Both the position numbers and the translations under genes were made by a program. Source: Altererythrobacter sp. H2 (GTDB lineage Bacteria > Pseudomonadota > Alphaproteobacteria > Sphingomonadales > Sphingomonadaceae). From it: a stretch of 64,000 nucleotides of DNA. Below are positions 28,332 to 37,830 of the stretch, one piece after another (the stretch's first letter is position 1; the number at the start of each line of letters is the position of its first letter). The notes beneath the pieces were generated by a model, which worked only from the letters and a program-made list of their open reading frames with translations, ran no database searches and was not told the origin of the DNA. Location: contig NZ_CP141285.1 in the NCBI RefSeq assembly GCF_035319885.1, positions 62,001 through 126,000 on the forward strand, given 5' to 3'.

Positions 28332-29417
28332 ATGAAGGTCATGGGCGAGGGCGAAACGATCGAGCGGGCCGGATTCCTGATCCTGCTCGGCATGGTCACG
28401 GTCGCCCTGTTCTACATCGTGCTGCCCTTTGCCGGTTCGCTGCTGTGGGCGACGTTGGCCGCGATCATGTTCCAGCCGCTGTTCCAGCGCATCCTGCGGC
28501 GGCGGCCGGGCCGGCCGAACGAGGCCGCAATCGGCACGCTGCTGATCATCACCTTCGCCGTGATCCTGCCCGCTGTCGTGGTTGGCAGCGCCGTGGTGGA
28601 GGAAGCGGCGGGCATCCTGCTTGCCTTCCAGGAAGGCCGGATCGACCTGGCTGGCTGGTTCCGCCAGTTGCACGATATCCTGCCCGCCAATGTCCGGACC
28701 GCGATCGACGATGCCGGATGGGGCGATTTTGCCTCCGCCCGGGCCAGGGTCGAGGAATTCGTCAGCCAGAGCGCGGGAATGATCGCCCAGCAAGCGGTGG
28801 CCTTCGGCGGGGGGGCTTTCGGTGCGGTCCTTTCGTTCGGGGTGTGGCTCTACGTCACCTATTTCCTGCTGCGCGATGGCAGCCGGATCGGCCCGGCCGT
28901 GCTGGCAGGGCTGCCGGTGGAGCGCGGCATTGCGCAGCGCCTGGCGGAAAAGTTCATTGCGATCGTGCGGGCCACCATCAAGGGCTCGTTCGTGGTCGGT
29001 CTGGTCCAGGGCGCACTGGGCGCGATCACTTTCTGGATTGCCGGCCTACCGTCCGTCGCGCTGTTCGGCGTGCTGATGGCGATTTTCTCGTTCCTGCCCG
29101 CAATCGGCCCGGCGCTGGTGTGGGTTCCGGCTGCGATCTGGCTGCTGGCAACGGGCGCGATCTGGGAGGGCCTGGTGGTCATCTTTTCCGGCGTCGCGGT
29201 GATCGGCCTGGCTGACAACCTGCTGCGGCCGATGCTGGTGGGGCGTGACACCGGCATTCCGGACTGGATCATCCTCGTCACCACACTTGGCGGGATCGCG
29301 CTGCTGGGGCTTTCCGGCATCGTGCTGGGGCCGCTGGTGGCCGGCCTTTTCCTGGCGGGCTGGTCCATCGTGCACGAACAACGCGAAGCCGAGGCGGAGC
29401 TGGTCCACCCGGCGTGA
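28332..29417 (+). CDS. AI-2E family transporter (PerM/YdiK-like permease)
   Basis: 361 residues from MKVMGEG, with a strong GGAGG at 28321-28325; an earlier ATG at 28308 is not needed. It has the AI-2E (UPF0118) layout: two N-terminal helices (GFLILLGMVTVALFYIVLPF), a large soluble segment and about five to six C-terminal helices, including the family-typical GVLMAIFSFLPAIGPALVW and GLADNLLRPMLVGRDTGIP. It is an inner-membrane permease; members are linked to autoinducer export, sodium/proton exchange or osmotic protection, so the substrate is not predictable. It lies 95 nt downstream of gyrB and may share its transcript. Confidence 0.93.
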   Translation: MKVMGEGETIERAGFLILLGMVTVALFYIVLPFAGSLLWATLAAIMFQPLFQRILRRRPGRPNEAAIGTLLIITFAVILPAVVVGSAVVEEAAGILLAFQEGRIDLAGWFRQLHDILPANVRTAIDDAGWGDFASARARVEEFVSQSAGMIAQQAVAFGGGAFGAVLSFGVWLYVTYFLLRDGSRIGPAVLAGLPVERGIAQRLAEKFIAIVRATIKGSFVVGLVQGALGAITFWIAGLPSVALFGVLMAIFSFLPAIGPALVWVPAAIWLLATGAIWEGLVVIFSGVAVIGLADNLLRPMLVGRDTGIPDWIILVTTLGGIALLGLSGIVLGPLVAGLFLAGWSIVHEQREAEAELVHPA

Positions 29418-29479
29418 AAGACTAACCTGTATCAAACTGACAGTCGCTCAGGTGCGGCGCTGTGCTTAGCCTGGCATCG

Positions 29480-30004
29480 ATGACTGACCAGGCCGCCCTG
29501 CTCGCTTCCTTGTCCGACCGGCTCGCCATCGGCGATCTGCTGGCCCGCTATTGCCGCGGGATTGACCGCTGCGACGCCGAGGAGCTGCGCCGGGTTTTCA
29601 CTGCCGACGCCCGGCTTGACTTCGGTGCCGGGCCGCAGCGGCGTGACGGGGCGATCGACCAGCTACTGGCCGGGCTCAGGGCCATGCGGCTGACCCACCA
29701 CAGCATTGCCCAGTCGCTGGTGGAGATAGAGGGGGTCCGTGCCCGGGCCGAAACCTATGTCACCGCTTTCCACCTTGTCGGGATGCCTGGTCAGTGGACC
29801 GAAATGGTGGTCGGCGGGCGCTACCTCGACACCTTCGCACGGGTTGGCGAAGGCTGGCAGATTACCGAGCGGCTCTATGTGATGGACTGGAACCGCCAAG
29901 GCCCGGCCTCTATGCAGGAGAGCGGCGGGCTGTACGATACACTCCGGCGGCAGGGCGCACGCTGGCCGGATGATCCGTCCTGCGCCTGGCAGCACGAAGG
30001 GTGA
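29480..30004 (+). CDS. SnoaL-like/NTF2-fold protein
   Basis: 174 residues from MTDQAALLAS; an in-frame start 18 nt upstream (29462) is possible. It has the SnoaL_4 pattern: a helix (SDRLAIGDLLARYCRGIDR), DAEELRRVFTADARLDFG, THHSIAQSLVEIEG, and RYLDTFARVGEGWQITERLY near the end. NTF2-fold members of this type are dehydratases, isomerases or dioxygenase small subunit-like proteins. His and Asp/Arg residues in THHSIAQ and CRGIDRCDAEE are typical of the aromatic/steroid dehydratase-like branch, but no activity can be assigned. Its 3' end is 58 nt before the nucleotidase gene on the same strand. Confidence 0.85.
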   Translation: MTDQAALLASLSDRLAIGDLLARYCRGIDRCDAEELRRVFTADARLDFGAGPQRRDGAIDQLLAGLRAMRLTHHSIAQSLVEIEGVRARAETYVTAFHLVGMPGQWTEMVVGGRYLDTFARVGEGWQITERLYVMDWNRQGPASMQESGGLYDTLRRQGARWPDDPSCAWQHEG

Positions 30005-30062
30005 GGCAGAAACCGACAGAAATTCTCGCCACCGTCATGCGGGCGGGCTAGTGCATGGCGCC

Positions 30063-31802
30063 ATGAAGACTCTCCCGTTCCTGCTCGCCACGCTTGGCCT
30101 CTCGGCCTGTGCCACGCTCCCTGCTGAAAAGGCCCCACCGGCAACGGGCCCGGTCACGGTCAAGGTCATCGGACTGAACGACTTCCATGGGAACCTGGAG
30201 CCAATCCGGCGCCCCATCAGGGTCATCCAAAACGATGGAACCCGGCACGACATCCACGCCGCCGGAGCGGCCTGGCTTGCTTCGGCCGTCAACGCGGTGC
30301 GGGCGACCAGCGAGCACAGCCTCGCCATTGCCGCAGGCGACCTGATCGGCGGCAGCCCGCTGGTATCCTCGATCTTCCTCGACGAGCCCGCCATCGGCGC
30401 GATGAATCGGATCGGGCTGGATTTCAACGCAGTCGGCAACCACGAATTCGACCGGGGCTGGCAGGAATTGCGCCGGATGCAGCAGGGCGGGTGCGAGAAG
30501 CACACCATGCGGGAACCCTGCGCGGTCGAGAACCCGTTCCCCGGCGCGCAGTTCGGATTCCTCGCCGCCAATGTGATCACGCCGGACGGCAGCACCCTGT
30601 TCCCGGCCTATGGCGTGCGCCGGTTTGACACTGCCGTCGGGCCGCTTCCGGTAGGGGTGATCGGCCTGACGCTGAAGGATACGCCCACCCTGGTCACGCC
30701 GAGCGGGGTCGAGGGGCTGACCTTCATCGACGAGGCCGAAGCGATCAACCGGGCAGTGGCCGAACTCGACGCGCAAGGTGTGCGCGCCATCATCGTCTCG
30801 GTCCACCAGGGGCTCTACACCGAAGTCGGCTACAACGACCAGAGCTGCGGCGGGGTGCGCGGGCCGCTGCTCGACATTCTGGCCAAAGTCGATCCGCGGG
30901 TTGACCTGGTCATCTCCGGCCACACCCACAACGCCTATATCTGCGACTTTTCCGCGATTGACCCGTCGCGCACCTTCCTCGTCACCAGCGCCGGTTATGG
31001 CGGCTCGATGCTGACCGACATCACCCTCTCGCTTGACCCGGCGAGCGGCGACGTGATCGCGCGCTCGGCCAGCAATGTCGTGGTCCAAAGCACCGGCACC
31101 GACCGCGACGGCCAGACCGTTGCGGCAAACCCTGCCTTTCCGCAGTGGCAGGCGGACGCGGGCGTGGCCGCCTATGTTGCGCGTTATGTCGAAGCCGCGC
31201 GGAGCGAATCCGAGCGCCCGGTCGGGCGGATTGCCGGGGACGGGCGCAAGGGCGGCTCCACCGAAGAGACGCCGCTCGGCAACCTGATCGCCGATGCCCA
31301 ACTGGCCGAGACCCGTTCGGCTGGCGCGCAGATCGCGATGATGAACAACTCCGGCATCCGCGCTGCGCTGGTCGCGCAGGCCGACGGAACGATCAGCTAT
31401 GGCGACATCTATGCCGTCCAGCCGTTCGGCAACACGCTGGTGACCAAGAGCTTCACCGGCACCCAGCTGCTCGCCTTGCTGGAACAGCAGTTTGACGGCG
31501 GCGGCTTCGTCCAGACCTTCTCCTTTTCCGAAGGATTTGCCCTGGCCTATGACATGCGCCGCCCCGAAGGCAGCCGGGTGGTCAGCGCCACGCTGGATGG
31601 CCAGCCGATCGATCCGGCGCGCACCTATCGCGTCACGATGAACAGCTTCCTCGCCGCTGGCGGCGACAGCTTCACCTTGTTCACCGAAGGCACCGACACC
31701 GTCACCGCGCCGGTCGATCTCGACGCGATGGAGGCATGGCTGCGGGCGGTCGATGTCCGGACCCTGCCTCCGGTCGGGCGGGTCCGCGAAATTACCGGCT
31801 GA
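30063..31802 (+). CDS. lipoprotein 5'-nucleotidase/UDP-sugar hydrolase-like metallophosphatase
   Basis: 579 residues from MKTLPFLL. There is a lipoprotein signal with lipobox LSAC (Cys16), so it is anchored in the periplasm or outer membrane. The N-terminal calcineurin-like domain has GLNDFHGNLEP, AGDLIGGSPL, VGNHEFDRGW and VISGHTHNAYIC, the two-metal site ligands. The C-terminal 5'-nucleotidase domain has MMNNSGIRAAL, YAVQPFGNTLV and NSFLAAGGDSFTLF. It should dephosphorylate nucleotides or split UDP-sugars to scavenge nucleosides and phosphate. Its stop directly abuts the stop of the TetR gene on the other strand (convergent, no gap). Confidence 0.95.
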   Translation: MKTLPFLLATLGLSACATLPAEKAPPATGPVTVKVIGLNDFHGNLEPIRRPIRVIQNDGTRHDIHAAGAAWLASAVNAVRATSEHSLAIAAGDLIGGSPLVSSIFLDEPAIGAMNRIGLDFNAVGNHEFDRGWQELRRMQQGGCEKHTMREPCAVENPFPGAQFGFLAANVITPDGSTLFPAYGVRRFDTAVGPLPVGVIGLTLKDTPTLVTPSGVEGLTFIDEAEAINRAVAELDAQGVRAIIVSVHQGLYTEVGYNDQSCGGVRGPLLDILAKVDPRVDLVISGHTHNAYICDFSAIDPSRTFLVTSAGYGGSMLTDITLSLDPASGDVIARSASNVVVQSTGTDRDGQTVAANPAFPQWQADAGVAAYVARYVEAARSESERPVGRIAGDGRKGGSTEETPLGNLIADAQLAETRSAGAQIAMMNNSGIRAALVAQADGTISYGDIYAVQPFGNTLVTKSFTGTQLLALLEQQFDGGGFVQTFSFSEGFALAYDMRRPEGSRVVSATLDGQPIDPARTYRVTMNSFLAAGGDSFTLFTEGTDTVTAPVDLDAMEAWLRAVDVRTLPPVGRVREITG

Positions 31803-32444
31803 TCAGCTTGCCACGCGCAGCCCGGTGACCCCGATAGCGCCGCGGTCGCCCCCGGCCAGCCCGGCAAACACCGTGTCAATGATGCAGGCGAGCTTGTCTT
31901 CGCTCAAGCGCTCGCTGAGCAGCATAAGCATCTGGGGCGAGGTGTAGCACACCACCATCTGGTTGATCAGGGTCAGCGCCCGGTCAATCGACAGGCCGGG
32001 GAGATAACCTTCTGCCTGGGCTTCGGCGATCAGCACGCTGAGATAATGGTCAGCCAGATCAATGTAGCCGCGCACCTGTTCGAACCGTTCGGTGCCCAGT
32101 TCCACACACAGGGCAAACAGCGCCGGGTCCTGCCGGAACCGCTCCACTTCGATGCGGAAACGGCGGGCGAAGAATTCGAAGAACTTGCGCTGGACCGGCA
32201 GACTGGAGGCGATCACCTCCTCCATGATCGCCACGTCCGCAGCGTACCACTGCTCGACCGCAGCATCGAACAGGTCGCTCTCTTCAGGGAACAGCTCGTC
32301 GATCCTGGCGCGTGAGGTGCGCGTATGAGCCACCAGATCGGCCTTGCCGATCATCGTGCCGCGCTCGGCCATCAGCACCAGGGCAAGGTCCGTCAGCTCG
32401 CGTCGCAGGGCCTTCCTGTCGCTGACCCTGTCGCTGGTCGTCAT
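31803..32444 (-). CDS. TetR-type transcriptional regulator
   Basis: 213 residues from the second of two adjacent ATGs (32444), with GGGAGG at suitable distance. The N-terminal HTH (about 10-60) reads RELTDLALVLMAERGTMIGK and DLVAHTRTSRARIDELFPEE; it is divergent in the recognition helix but has the TetR layout. A helical ligand-binding domain follows. The neighbouring DUF1295 and acyltransferase genes upstream on the same strand are 79 nt away. The target is unknown. Confidence 0.82.
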   Translation of the reverse strand: MTTSDRVSDRKALRRELTDLALVLMAERGTMIGKADLVAHTRTSRARIDELFPEESDLFDAAVEQWYAADVAIMEEVIASSLPVQRKFFEFFARRFRIEVERFRQDPALFALCVELGTERFEQVRGYIDLADHYLSVLIAEAQAEGYLPGLSIDRALTLINQMVVCYTSPQMLMLLSERLSEDKLACIIDTVFAGLAGGDRGAIGVTGLRVAS

Positions 32445-32523
32445 CATCGCCTCCCGATTGCTCTGCCAATGTAGGCGAAGCAGCCGGTGAGGTGAAGGGG
32501 AGCCGACGTGCGAAGCGGCGAAA

Positions 32524-33336
32524 TTATCCGTTTCGGCCAGGTGTCCGCGGGGGCCAGGGCAGGAAAGCCGAAGTGCGGGCGATGTAATCGGCATACTTGT
32601 CACCACGCTTCTTCTTCATCCCCGCCTCCAGCAGCGCCGCGCCCGACCATTTCGTCAGCGTGAAGGTGAGGAACACCGGGCCGAGCACGGTGTAGAGCGC
32701 CCACTCCCAGCCGACCGCCGCCGTCACCAGCCAGATGCCCCACCAGGCGCAGGCATCGCCGAAATAGTTGGGATGGCGGGTATAGCGCCACAGGCCGGTA
32801 TCGAGGATTGTCCCCTCGTTGGCGGGATCGGCCTTGAAGCGGGCCAGTTGCCAGTCGCCCACCCATTCGAAGAATATGCCGACACCCCACAGCGCCACGC
32901 CAGCCCAGGCCAGCGGCGGAATCGCGTCGACTTGCCCGGCGGCGAGAATGCCGACCTGCGCCGGGCTGGAAACGAGGAACAGCAGCACCGCCTGCATCAG
33001 CCAGACCTTTGTCAGCGCGGCCGAAGCGAAGCGGCCGGCCTCGCGGTCCTTCTTCATGATCCGGATGTAGCGCGGGTCCTCCCCGTGCCGCCACCAGCGG
33101 CGCAGCAGATAGATGCCGAGACGAAAGCCCCAGGCGGCGGTCATCGCCATGATCAGCGTGCCCAGCATTCCCGGTCCGCCCGGCACGTGCAGCCAGCTCG
33201 CCACCGCCAGCAGGCCCATTCCGGCCCCCCAGAAGGCATCGATGAACGAGACATCGTTGATCCTGACCGAGATCAGCCACAGGACCAGCACGATCGCGAG
33301 CAGGATCGCGGCGTTGAGGGCAAGCAGTTCGATCAT
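32524..33336 (-). CDS. DUF1295 membrane protein (steroid 5-alpha-reductase-like)
   Basis: 270 residues from MIELLALN, whose ATG overlaps the acyltransferase stop as ATGA. Six to seven membrane helices carry the DUF1295 signatures VSFIDAFWGAGMGLLAVASW, GFRLGIYLLRRW, DTGLWRYTRHPNYFGDACAW (the NADPH-binding RHPNYFG motif) and GMKKKRGDKYADYIARTSAF at the end. The family is related to isoprenylcysteine methyltransferases and steroid reductases; physiological substrates in bacteria are mostly unknown. Coupling with a PlsC-like acyltransferase suggests a lipid-related role. Confidence 0.93.
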   Translation of the reverse strand: MIELLALNAAILLAIVLVLWLISVRINDVSFIDAFWGAGMGLLAVASWLHVPGGPGMLGTLIMAMTAAWGFRLGIYLLRRWWRHGEDPRYIRIMKKDREAGRFASAALTKVWLMQAVLLFLVSSPAQVGILAAGQVDAIPPLAWAGVALWGVGIFFEWVGDWQLARFKADPANEGTILDTGLWRYTRHPNYFGDACAWWGIWLVTAAVGWEWALYTVLGPVFLTFTLTKWSGAALLEAGMKKKRGDKYADYIARTSAFLPWPPRTPGRNG

Positions 33337-33956
33337 TCTCCACCTTCCTTCAGCAGGCGCTGTGCCTGCGCTTCCAGCACTTTGTAACGGCCATAGTCGG
33401 GGAGCTTGGAGCGCATGAACGCCGCCAATTTCGCCAGATCCTCGGCATAGTTGCCGCTGGGCCAGACCGGCGGACCGAAGCCGAGGATCCGGCGCTCGTT
33501 GCAGACCCAGGCGGGTACGATCGGCACGCCTGCCGCCATGGCGATATGGTAGAAGCCGGACCGCCATTCCCCCTTGCTGGAGCGCGTGCCCTCGACCGCA
33601 ATCACCAGGGCCAGTCGCTCGCGCCGGGCAAATTCCTCTGCCACCTGCTGCGTCACGTTGGCGCGCCGGGTTCGGTCCACCGAAATACCGCCCATGTCGT
33701 ACATGAAGTTCTTCATCACGCCCTTGAACAGCGTGTGCTTGCCCATGAAATTGGGCTCGACCCCCTCGGCTGCAGTGGCGCCGGTGAAGAAGACGAAATC
33801 CCAGTTGGAGGTGTGCGGCGCTCCGGCGATCACATACTTGGGCAGGTCAGGCAGGTGGCCGTCAAGCCTCCATCCCTTCCAGTTGTAAATGCCGATGATG
33901 ATCCGCCGCACCAGGCGCGACAGGAACGAACGCTTTCGCGACACGTGCGATGACAA
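33333..33956 (-). CDS. 1-acyl-glycerol-3-phosphate acyltransferase-like protein (PlsC family)
   Basis: 207 residues. The catalytic HX4D-like block is AGAPHTSNWDFVFFTGA (His and Asp spaced as in the family), followed by the acceptor-binding FMGKHTLFKG and the VEGTRSSKGEWRSGF block that replaces FPEGTRS. A basic amphipathic N-terminus (RKRSFLSRLVRRIIIGIYNW) suggests membrane association. It transfers acyl chains in phospholipid or lipid modification; the exact acceptor is unknown. It is translationally coupled to the DUF1295 gene. Confidence 0.9.
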   Translation of the reverse strand: MSSHVSRKRSFLSRLVRRIIIGIYNWKGWRLDGHLPDLPKYVIAGAPHTSNWDFVFFTGATAAEGVEPNFMGKHTLFKGVMKNFMYDMGGISVDRTRRANVTQQVAEEFARRERLALVIAVEGTRSSKGEWRSGFYHIAMAAGVPIVPAWVCNERRILGFGPPVWPSGNYAEDLAKLAAFMRSKLPDYGRYKVLEAQAQRLLKEGGE

Positions 33957-34014
33957 TGAACCCTCTCCCCCGGCTGCGATTCCTAGCAGTTACGCAAGGG
34001 AATGCGAGAAAGTT

Positions 34015-34146
34015 TCACCGGCTGGCGCACCAAACCACCGCCAGCGTGATCGCAAGCGCGAGGACCAGCTTTGCCGCCATGCCATAGACCAGCCAGCGGG
34101 GTATCCCGGCAGGGCGCTGCGGGGTATCGTCACTGTCCGCCGTCAC
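34015..34146 (-). CDS. 43-aa single-pass membrane peptide coupled to mccB
   Basis: The GTG start at 34146 overlaps the stop of the carboxylase gene (GTGA). The reading frame encodes a short polar lead ([16 protein letters not shown]) and one hydrophobic helix (about residues 19-40, [20 protein letters not shown]), then stops at TGA 34015. The overlap with the preceding gene and the clean helix argue for a real gene rather than chance. I know no named family. Its position at the end of the leucine-degradation operon is the only functional clue. Confidence 0.5.
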   Translation of the reverse strand: MTADSDDTPQRPAGIPRWLVYGMAAKLVLALAITLAVVWCASR

Positions 34147-35750
34147 ATCCGGAACACGCCAAACGCGGGCCGCTCGGGGATCGGCGCCTCAAGACACGCC
34201 GCCAGCGCAAGCCCCAGCACATCGCGGGTCTGCACCGGGTCGACCACCCCGTCGTCCCACAGGCGGGCGGTGGCGTAGTAGGGGTTGCCTTCGTCCTCGT
34301 ATTTCTGGCGGATCGGCGCCTTGAAGGCCTCGGTTGCGGCCTCGTCCCAGCTGTCCGCATCGCGGTGGACGGTAGCCAGCACGCTGGCCGCCTGTTCTCC
34401 GCCCATCACCGAGATTCGCGCATTGGGCCAGGTGAACAGGAAGCGGGGCGAATAGGCCCGCCCGCACATCCCGTAATTGCCCGCGCCAAAGCTGCCGCCG
34501 ATCACCACGGTGACCTTGGGGACGGTCGCGGTGGCGACCGCTGTCACCAGCTTCGCGCCATGCTTGGCGATGCCTTCCGCCTCGTACTTTCCGCCGACCA
34601 TGAAGCCGCTGATATTCTGGAGGAACAGCAGCGGGATGCGGCGCTGGCAGGCGAGTTCGATGAAATGCGCGCCCTTCTGTGCGCTTTCGGAAAACAGCAC
34701 GCCGTTGTTGGCGAGGATCGCGACCGGCATCCCCCAGATATGCGCGAACCCGCACACCAGCGTGCTGCCGTAGTGCGCCTTGAACTCATGGAATTCGCTG
34801 CCGTCGACCAGCCGCGCAATCACTTCCTTGACGTCATAGGGCGCGCGCACGTCATCGGGGATAATGGCGTAGAGGTCATCCGCATCGAATTTGGGCGGGC
34901 GCGGGTCTTTCAGCGCGACGTCCGCCGCCGCCCCGGCGTTCGCGCCGAGGTGGCTGACGATATCGCGCACGATGGTGAGCGCGTGCTCGTCATTCTCGGC
35001 CAGATGATCGACCACGCCCGATTTCTTCGCGTGCAGATCGCCGCCGCCCAGATCCTCGGCGCTGATCTCCTCGCCCGTCGCGGCCTTCACCAGCGGCGGG
35101 CCGGCGAGGAAGATCGTGCCCTGGTTGCGCACGATCACGCTCTCGTCAGACATCGCGGGAACGTAAGCGCCCCCCGCAGTGCAGCTTCCCATCACGCAGG
35201 CGATCTGCGGGATGCCGAGCGCGGACATATTGGCCTGATTGAAGAAGATCCGCCCGAAGTGGTCGCGGTCCGGGAACACCTCGGCCTGATGCGGCAGGTT
35301 CGCGCCGCCGGAATCGACGAGGTAGATGCACGGCAGGCGGTTCTCAGCTGCGATCTCCTGCGCGCGCAGGTGCTTCTTGACCGTCATCGGGTAATAGGTG
35401 CCGCCCTTCACGGTCGCGTCATTGCACACGATCATGCACTGGCGGCCCGAAACGCGGCCTACCCCGCAGATGATCGATGCGCCGTTGACGTCACCCTCGT
35501 ACATGCCGTTCGCGGCAAGCTGCCCGATCTCGAGGAAGGGCGAGCCCGGATCGAGCAGCCGCTCGACCCGCTCGCGGGGGAGAAGCTTGCCGCGCGAGAC
35601 GTGGCGTTCGCGCGACTTTTCCGTTCCACCCAGCGAAGCCTCGGCCACAGCGGTGCGAAGCTGCTGCGCGAGCGCATTGTTATGCGCGAAGCGGGCCTTG
35701 GCCTCCGGGCTCTCGCGATCGAGTTTCGAAGTGAGAACAGGTGCGGTCAT
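34143..35750 (-). CDS. mccB: methylcrotonyl-CoA carboxylase beta subunit (carboxyltransferase)
   Basis: 535 residues of the acyl-CoA carboxylase beta family. The first crotonase-like half has [34 protein letters not shown] and [19 protein letters not shown], the MCC-type substrate loop. The second half has [39 protein letters not shown] and [19 protein letters not shown]. The QAEVFPD and CGRAYSPRF segments point to 3-methylcrotonyl-CoA rather than propionyl-CoA carboxylase. It carboxylates 3-methylcrotonyl-CoA with the biotin-bearing alpha subunit, which is not in this operon. It overlaps its upstream and downstream genes by 4 nt each. Confidence 0.93.
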   Translation of the reverse strand: MTAPVLTSKLDRESPEAKARFAHNNALAQQLRTAVAEASLGGTEKSRERHVSRGKLLPRERVERLLDPGSPFLEIGQLAANGMYEGDVNGASIICGVGRVSGRQCMIVCNDATVKGGTYYPMTVKKHLRAQEIAAENRLPCIYLVDSGGANLPHQAEVFPDRDHFGRIFFNQANMSALGIPQIACVMGSCTAGGAYVPAMSDESVIVRNQGTIFLAGPPLVKAATGEEISAEDLGGGDLHAKKSGVVDHLAENDEHALTIVRDIVSHLGANAGAAADVALKDPRPPKFDADDLYAIIPDDVRAPYDVKEVIARLVDGSEFHEFKAHYGSTLVCGFAHIWGMPVAILANNGVLFSESAQKGAHFIELACQRRIPLLFLQNISGFMVGGKYEAEGIAKHGAKLVTAVATATVPKVTVVIGGSFGAGNYGMCGRAYSPRFLFTWPNARISVMGGEQAASVLATVHRDADSWDEAATEAFKAPIRQKYEDEGNPYYATARLWDDGVVDPVQTRDVLGLALAACLEAPIPERPAFGVFRM

Positions 35751-36175
35751 AAAAAGGTTTGTCCTTCACGCAATTCGATAGCGCCGATGCAATCGATCCG
35801 TCCCCCGGCATCGACGAATTCGGCGGGCTTCATCTCCCGCGATACGGCCATCTCCGCAGCATCGCACCAAGGGCAATGGAATTTCAACTCGGGCGGTCGG
35901 TAGCGCTTCCGGAAGGTCGCGAAGTCGAGTCCTGCGGCCGATGGTCCACGCTCGATCACTCTGGCCAGCCTTGCCGACCGCAAATCTCCGCCTGGTCCGG
36001 CATGCTCCAAAGCACCTTGCGGGATGCGGAACAAAGAGAGCCGCGACCCGGCGCGATCTCCTGCGCAAGACAGTCCGTCCGTGGCCATGTCGGTGTCGCC
36101 GCTATACCGGAAATGCGGGTGATGCGCGCCACAAACCGGACACACCAGCAGCAGTACGGTGCCCTCGATGATCAT
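35747..36175 (-). CDS. zinc-ribbon-like hypothetical protein
   Basis: 142 residues from [10 protein letters not shown]; a longer start at 36256 would overlap the PhnA gene and looks less natural. Two cysteine pairs, [11 protein letters not shown] near the N-terminus and CPWCDAAE in the C-terminal third, could form one zinc site. The middle contains [21 protein letters not shown] do not recognise a named family. Its stop overlaps the mccB start (ATGA), so it is expressed with the leucine-degradation enzymes. Confidence 0.65.
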   Translation of the reverse strand: MIIEGTVLLLVCPVCGAHHPHFRYSGDTDMATDGLSCAGDRAGSRLSLFRIPQGALEHAGPGGDLRSARLARVIERGPSAAGLDFATFRKRYRPPELKFHCPWCDAAEMAVSREMKPAEFVDAGGRIDCIGAIELREGQTFL

Positions 36176-36239
36176 CTGCCCGCCTGGATCGCCTTGCGCC
36201 CGGTCGACATGGGCCAGTGCTCGGGCACGCCCCTCACAC

Positions 36240-36542
36240 TCACCGTTTCCGCACAAACTCGGCCCGCAGCACGAGGCCCTTGATGCCGGGGTATTTGCAG
36301 TCGATTTCCTGCGCGTCGCCGGTCAGGCGGATCGATTTGATCAGCGTGCCCTGCTTCAAGGTCTGGCCTGCGCCTTTAACCTCCAGATCCTTGATCAGCG
36401 TCACCGCATCGCCATCGGCCAGCAGGTTGCCGACCGCGTCGCGCACTTCCACCCGCTCGGCGTCGGAATGCCTCGCCGCCAGTTCCGACGCGGGCAACCA
36501 TTCGCCACTCGCCTCGTCATAGACGTAGTCTTCGTCGCTCAT
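36240..36542 (-). CDS. phnA: PhnA-type protein (C-terminal PhnA domain)
   Basis: 100 residues. The C-terminal PhnA domain is clear: VEVRDAVGNLLADGDAVTLI, KDLEVKGAGQTLKQGT, IKSIRLTGDAQEIDCKYPGI and KGLVLRAEFVRK. The N-terminal zinc ribbon of full PhnA is replaced by a short acidic region ([20 protein letters not shown]). Despite the name, PhnA-type proteins are not proven phosphonate enzymes. The start codon overlaps the acyl-CoA dehydrogenase stop by 1 nt (TGATG), and it sits between two leucine-degradation genes; a role there is unproven. Confidence 0.9.
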   Translation of the reverse strand: MSDEDYVYDEASGEWLPASELAARHSDAERVEVRDAVGNLLADGDAVTLIKDLEVKGAGQTLKQGTLIKSIRLTGDAQEIDCKYPGIKGLVLRAEFVRKR

Positions 36543-37711
36543 CACCCGGCCGCTCCGATCAGTTCGCGCCCGATCAGCATCCGGCGGATTTCGTTGGTGC
36601 CTGCACCGATATCGAGCAGCTTGGCATCCCGCAGGTAGCGTTCGACCGGCCAGTCCTTGGTATAGCCCGCCCCGCCCAATGCCTGGACTGCCTCGCCCGC
36701 AACGCGGAAAGCGTTTTCAGACGCCAGCAGGATCACCCCTGCCGCATCGAAGCGCGTCGTCTGCCCGGCGTCACAGGCCTTTGCCACCGCATAGGTGTAA
36801 GCGCGGGCCGATTGCAGGGCGACATACATATCGGCGACCTTGGCCTGCATCAGCTGGAAGCTGCCGATGGGTTTGCCGAACTGCTTGCGCTCCCGCAGGT
36901 AGGGGATCACCGTGTCGAGGCACGCCTGCATGATGCCCAATTGCAACCCGGCCAGCACCACGCGCTCGTAATCCAGCCCGCTCATCAGCACGCCGACCCC
37001 GCCGTTGACCGGGCCCATCACGTTTTCTTCCGGCACTTCGCAATCGCTGAACACCAGCTCGGCAGTGGGGCTGCCGCGCATCCCCATCTTGTCGATCTTC
37101 TGGCCGATGGAGAAGCCGGGCATGCCCTTTTCGATCAGGAAGGCGGTGATGCCGCGGCTGCCGGCGCTGCCATCGGTCTTGGCATAGACCACCAGGGTAT
37201 CGGCATAAGGCGCGTTGGTGATCCAGAACTTGGTGCCGTTGAGGACGTAGCCGCCCTGAACGGCGTCGGCCTTCAGCTTCATCGAGACCACGTCCGATCC
37301 CGCGCCCGCTTCCGACATCGCGAGGCTGCCGACGTGTTCGCCGGAGATCAGCCGGGGCAGATACTTTGCCTTCTGTTCGTCGTTCCCCCAGCGGCGGATC
37401 TGGTTGATGCACAGGTTGGAATGCGCGCCGTAGCTGAGGCCGATGCTGGCGCTGGCGCGGCTCACTTCCTCCACTGCGATCACGTGCTCAAGATAGCCGA
37501 GGCCGAGGCCGCCCCATTCTTCCTCCACGGTCAGCCCGTGCAGGCCCAGTTCGCCCATCGCAGTCCACAGCTCATCGCGGGGGAACCAGTCCTCGGCATC
37601 GGCCCTGGCAGCCAGCGGAGCAATCCGTTCGTCAGCGAAGCGGCTGACGCTCTCGCGGATCATCTCCGCGCTTTCGCCAAGCTGGAAGTCGAAATGGGGG
37701 GTCGCGCGCAT
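36542..37711 (-). CDS. ivd: isovaleryl-CoA dehydrogenase
   Basis: 389 residues, normal length. The acyl-CoA dehydrogenase fold has [40 protein letters not shown] (the IVD-type region), [13 protein letters not shown] (FAD binding), [18 protein letters not shown], the catalytic-glutamate segment [15 protein letters not shown], and the C-terminal [20 protein letters not shown]. It oxidises isovaleryl-CoA to 3-methylcrotonyl-CoA in leucine breakdown, passing electrons to ETF. It heads an operon with phnA, a zinc-ribbon gene, mccB and a membrane peptide. The 119-nt gap to the divergent HWE kinase holds its promoter. Confidence 0.96.
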   Translation of the reverse strand: MRATPHFDFQLGESAEMIRESVSRFADERIAPLAARADAEDWFPRDELWTAMGELGLHGLTVEEEWGGLGLGYLEHVIAVEEVSRASASIGLSYGAHSNLCINQIRRWGNDEQKAKYLPRLISGEHVGSLAMSEAGAGSDVVSMKLKADAVQGGYVLNGTKFWITNAPYADTLVVYAKTDGSAGSRGITAFLIEKGMPGFSIGQKIDKMGMRGSPTAELVFSDCEVPEENVMGPVNGGVGVLMSGLDYERVVLAGLQLGIMQACLDTVIPYLRERKQFGKPIGSFQLMQAKVADMYVALQSARAYTYAVAKACDAGQTTRFDAAGVILLASENAFRVAGEAVQALGGAGYTKDWPVERYLRDAKLLDIGAGTNEIRRMLIGRELIGAAG

Positions 37712-37830
37712 GGTTGCTCCTGAAACTTTTCTGCCGCATAGCCACAAGCGCGGGGATCGGCAATTGATGCGGCGCTTGGAATCGATTCGAGCCCGTTCAT
37801 CCTGTCGGCCGGAATTGCAGCAGGGTCCAT

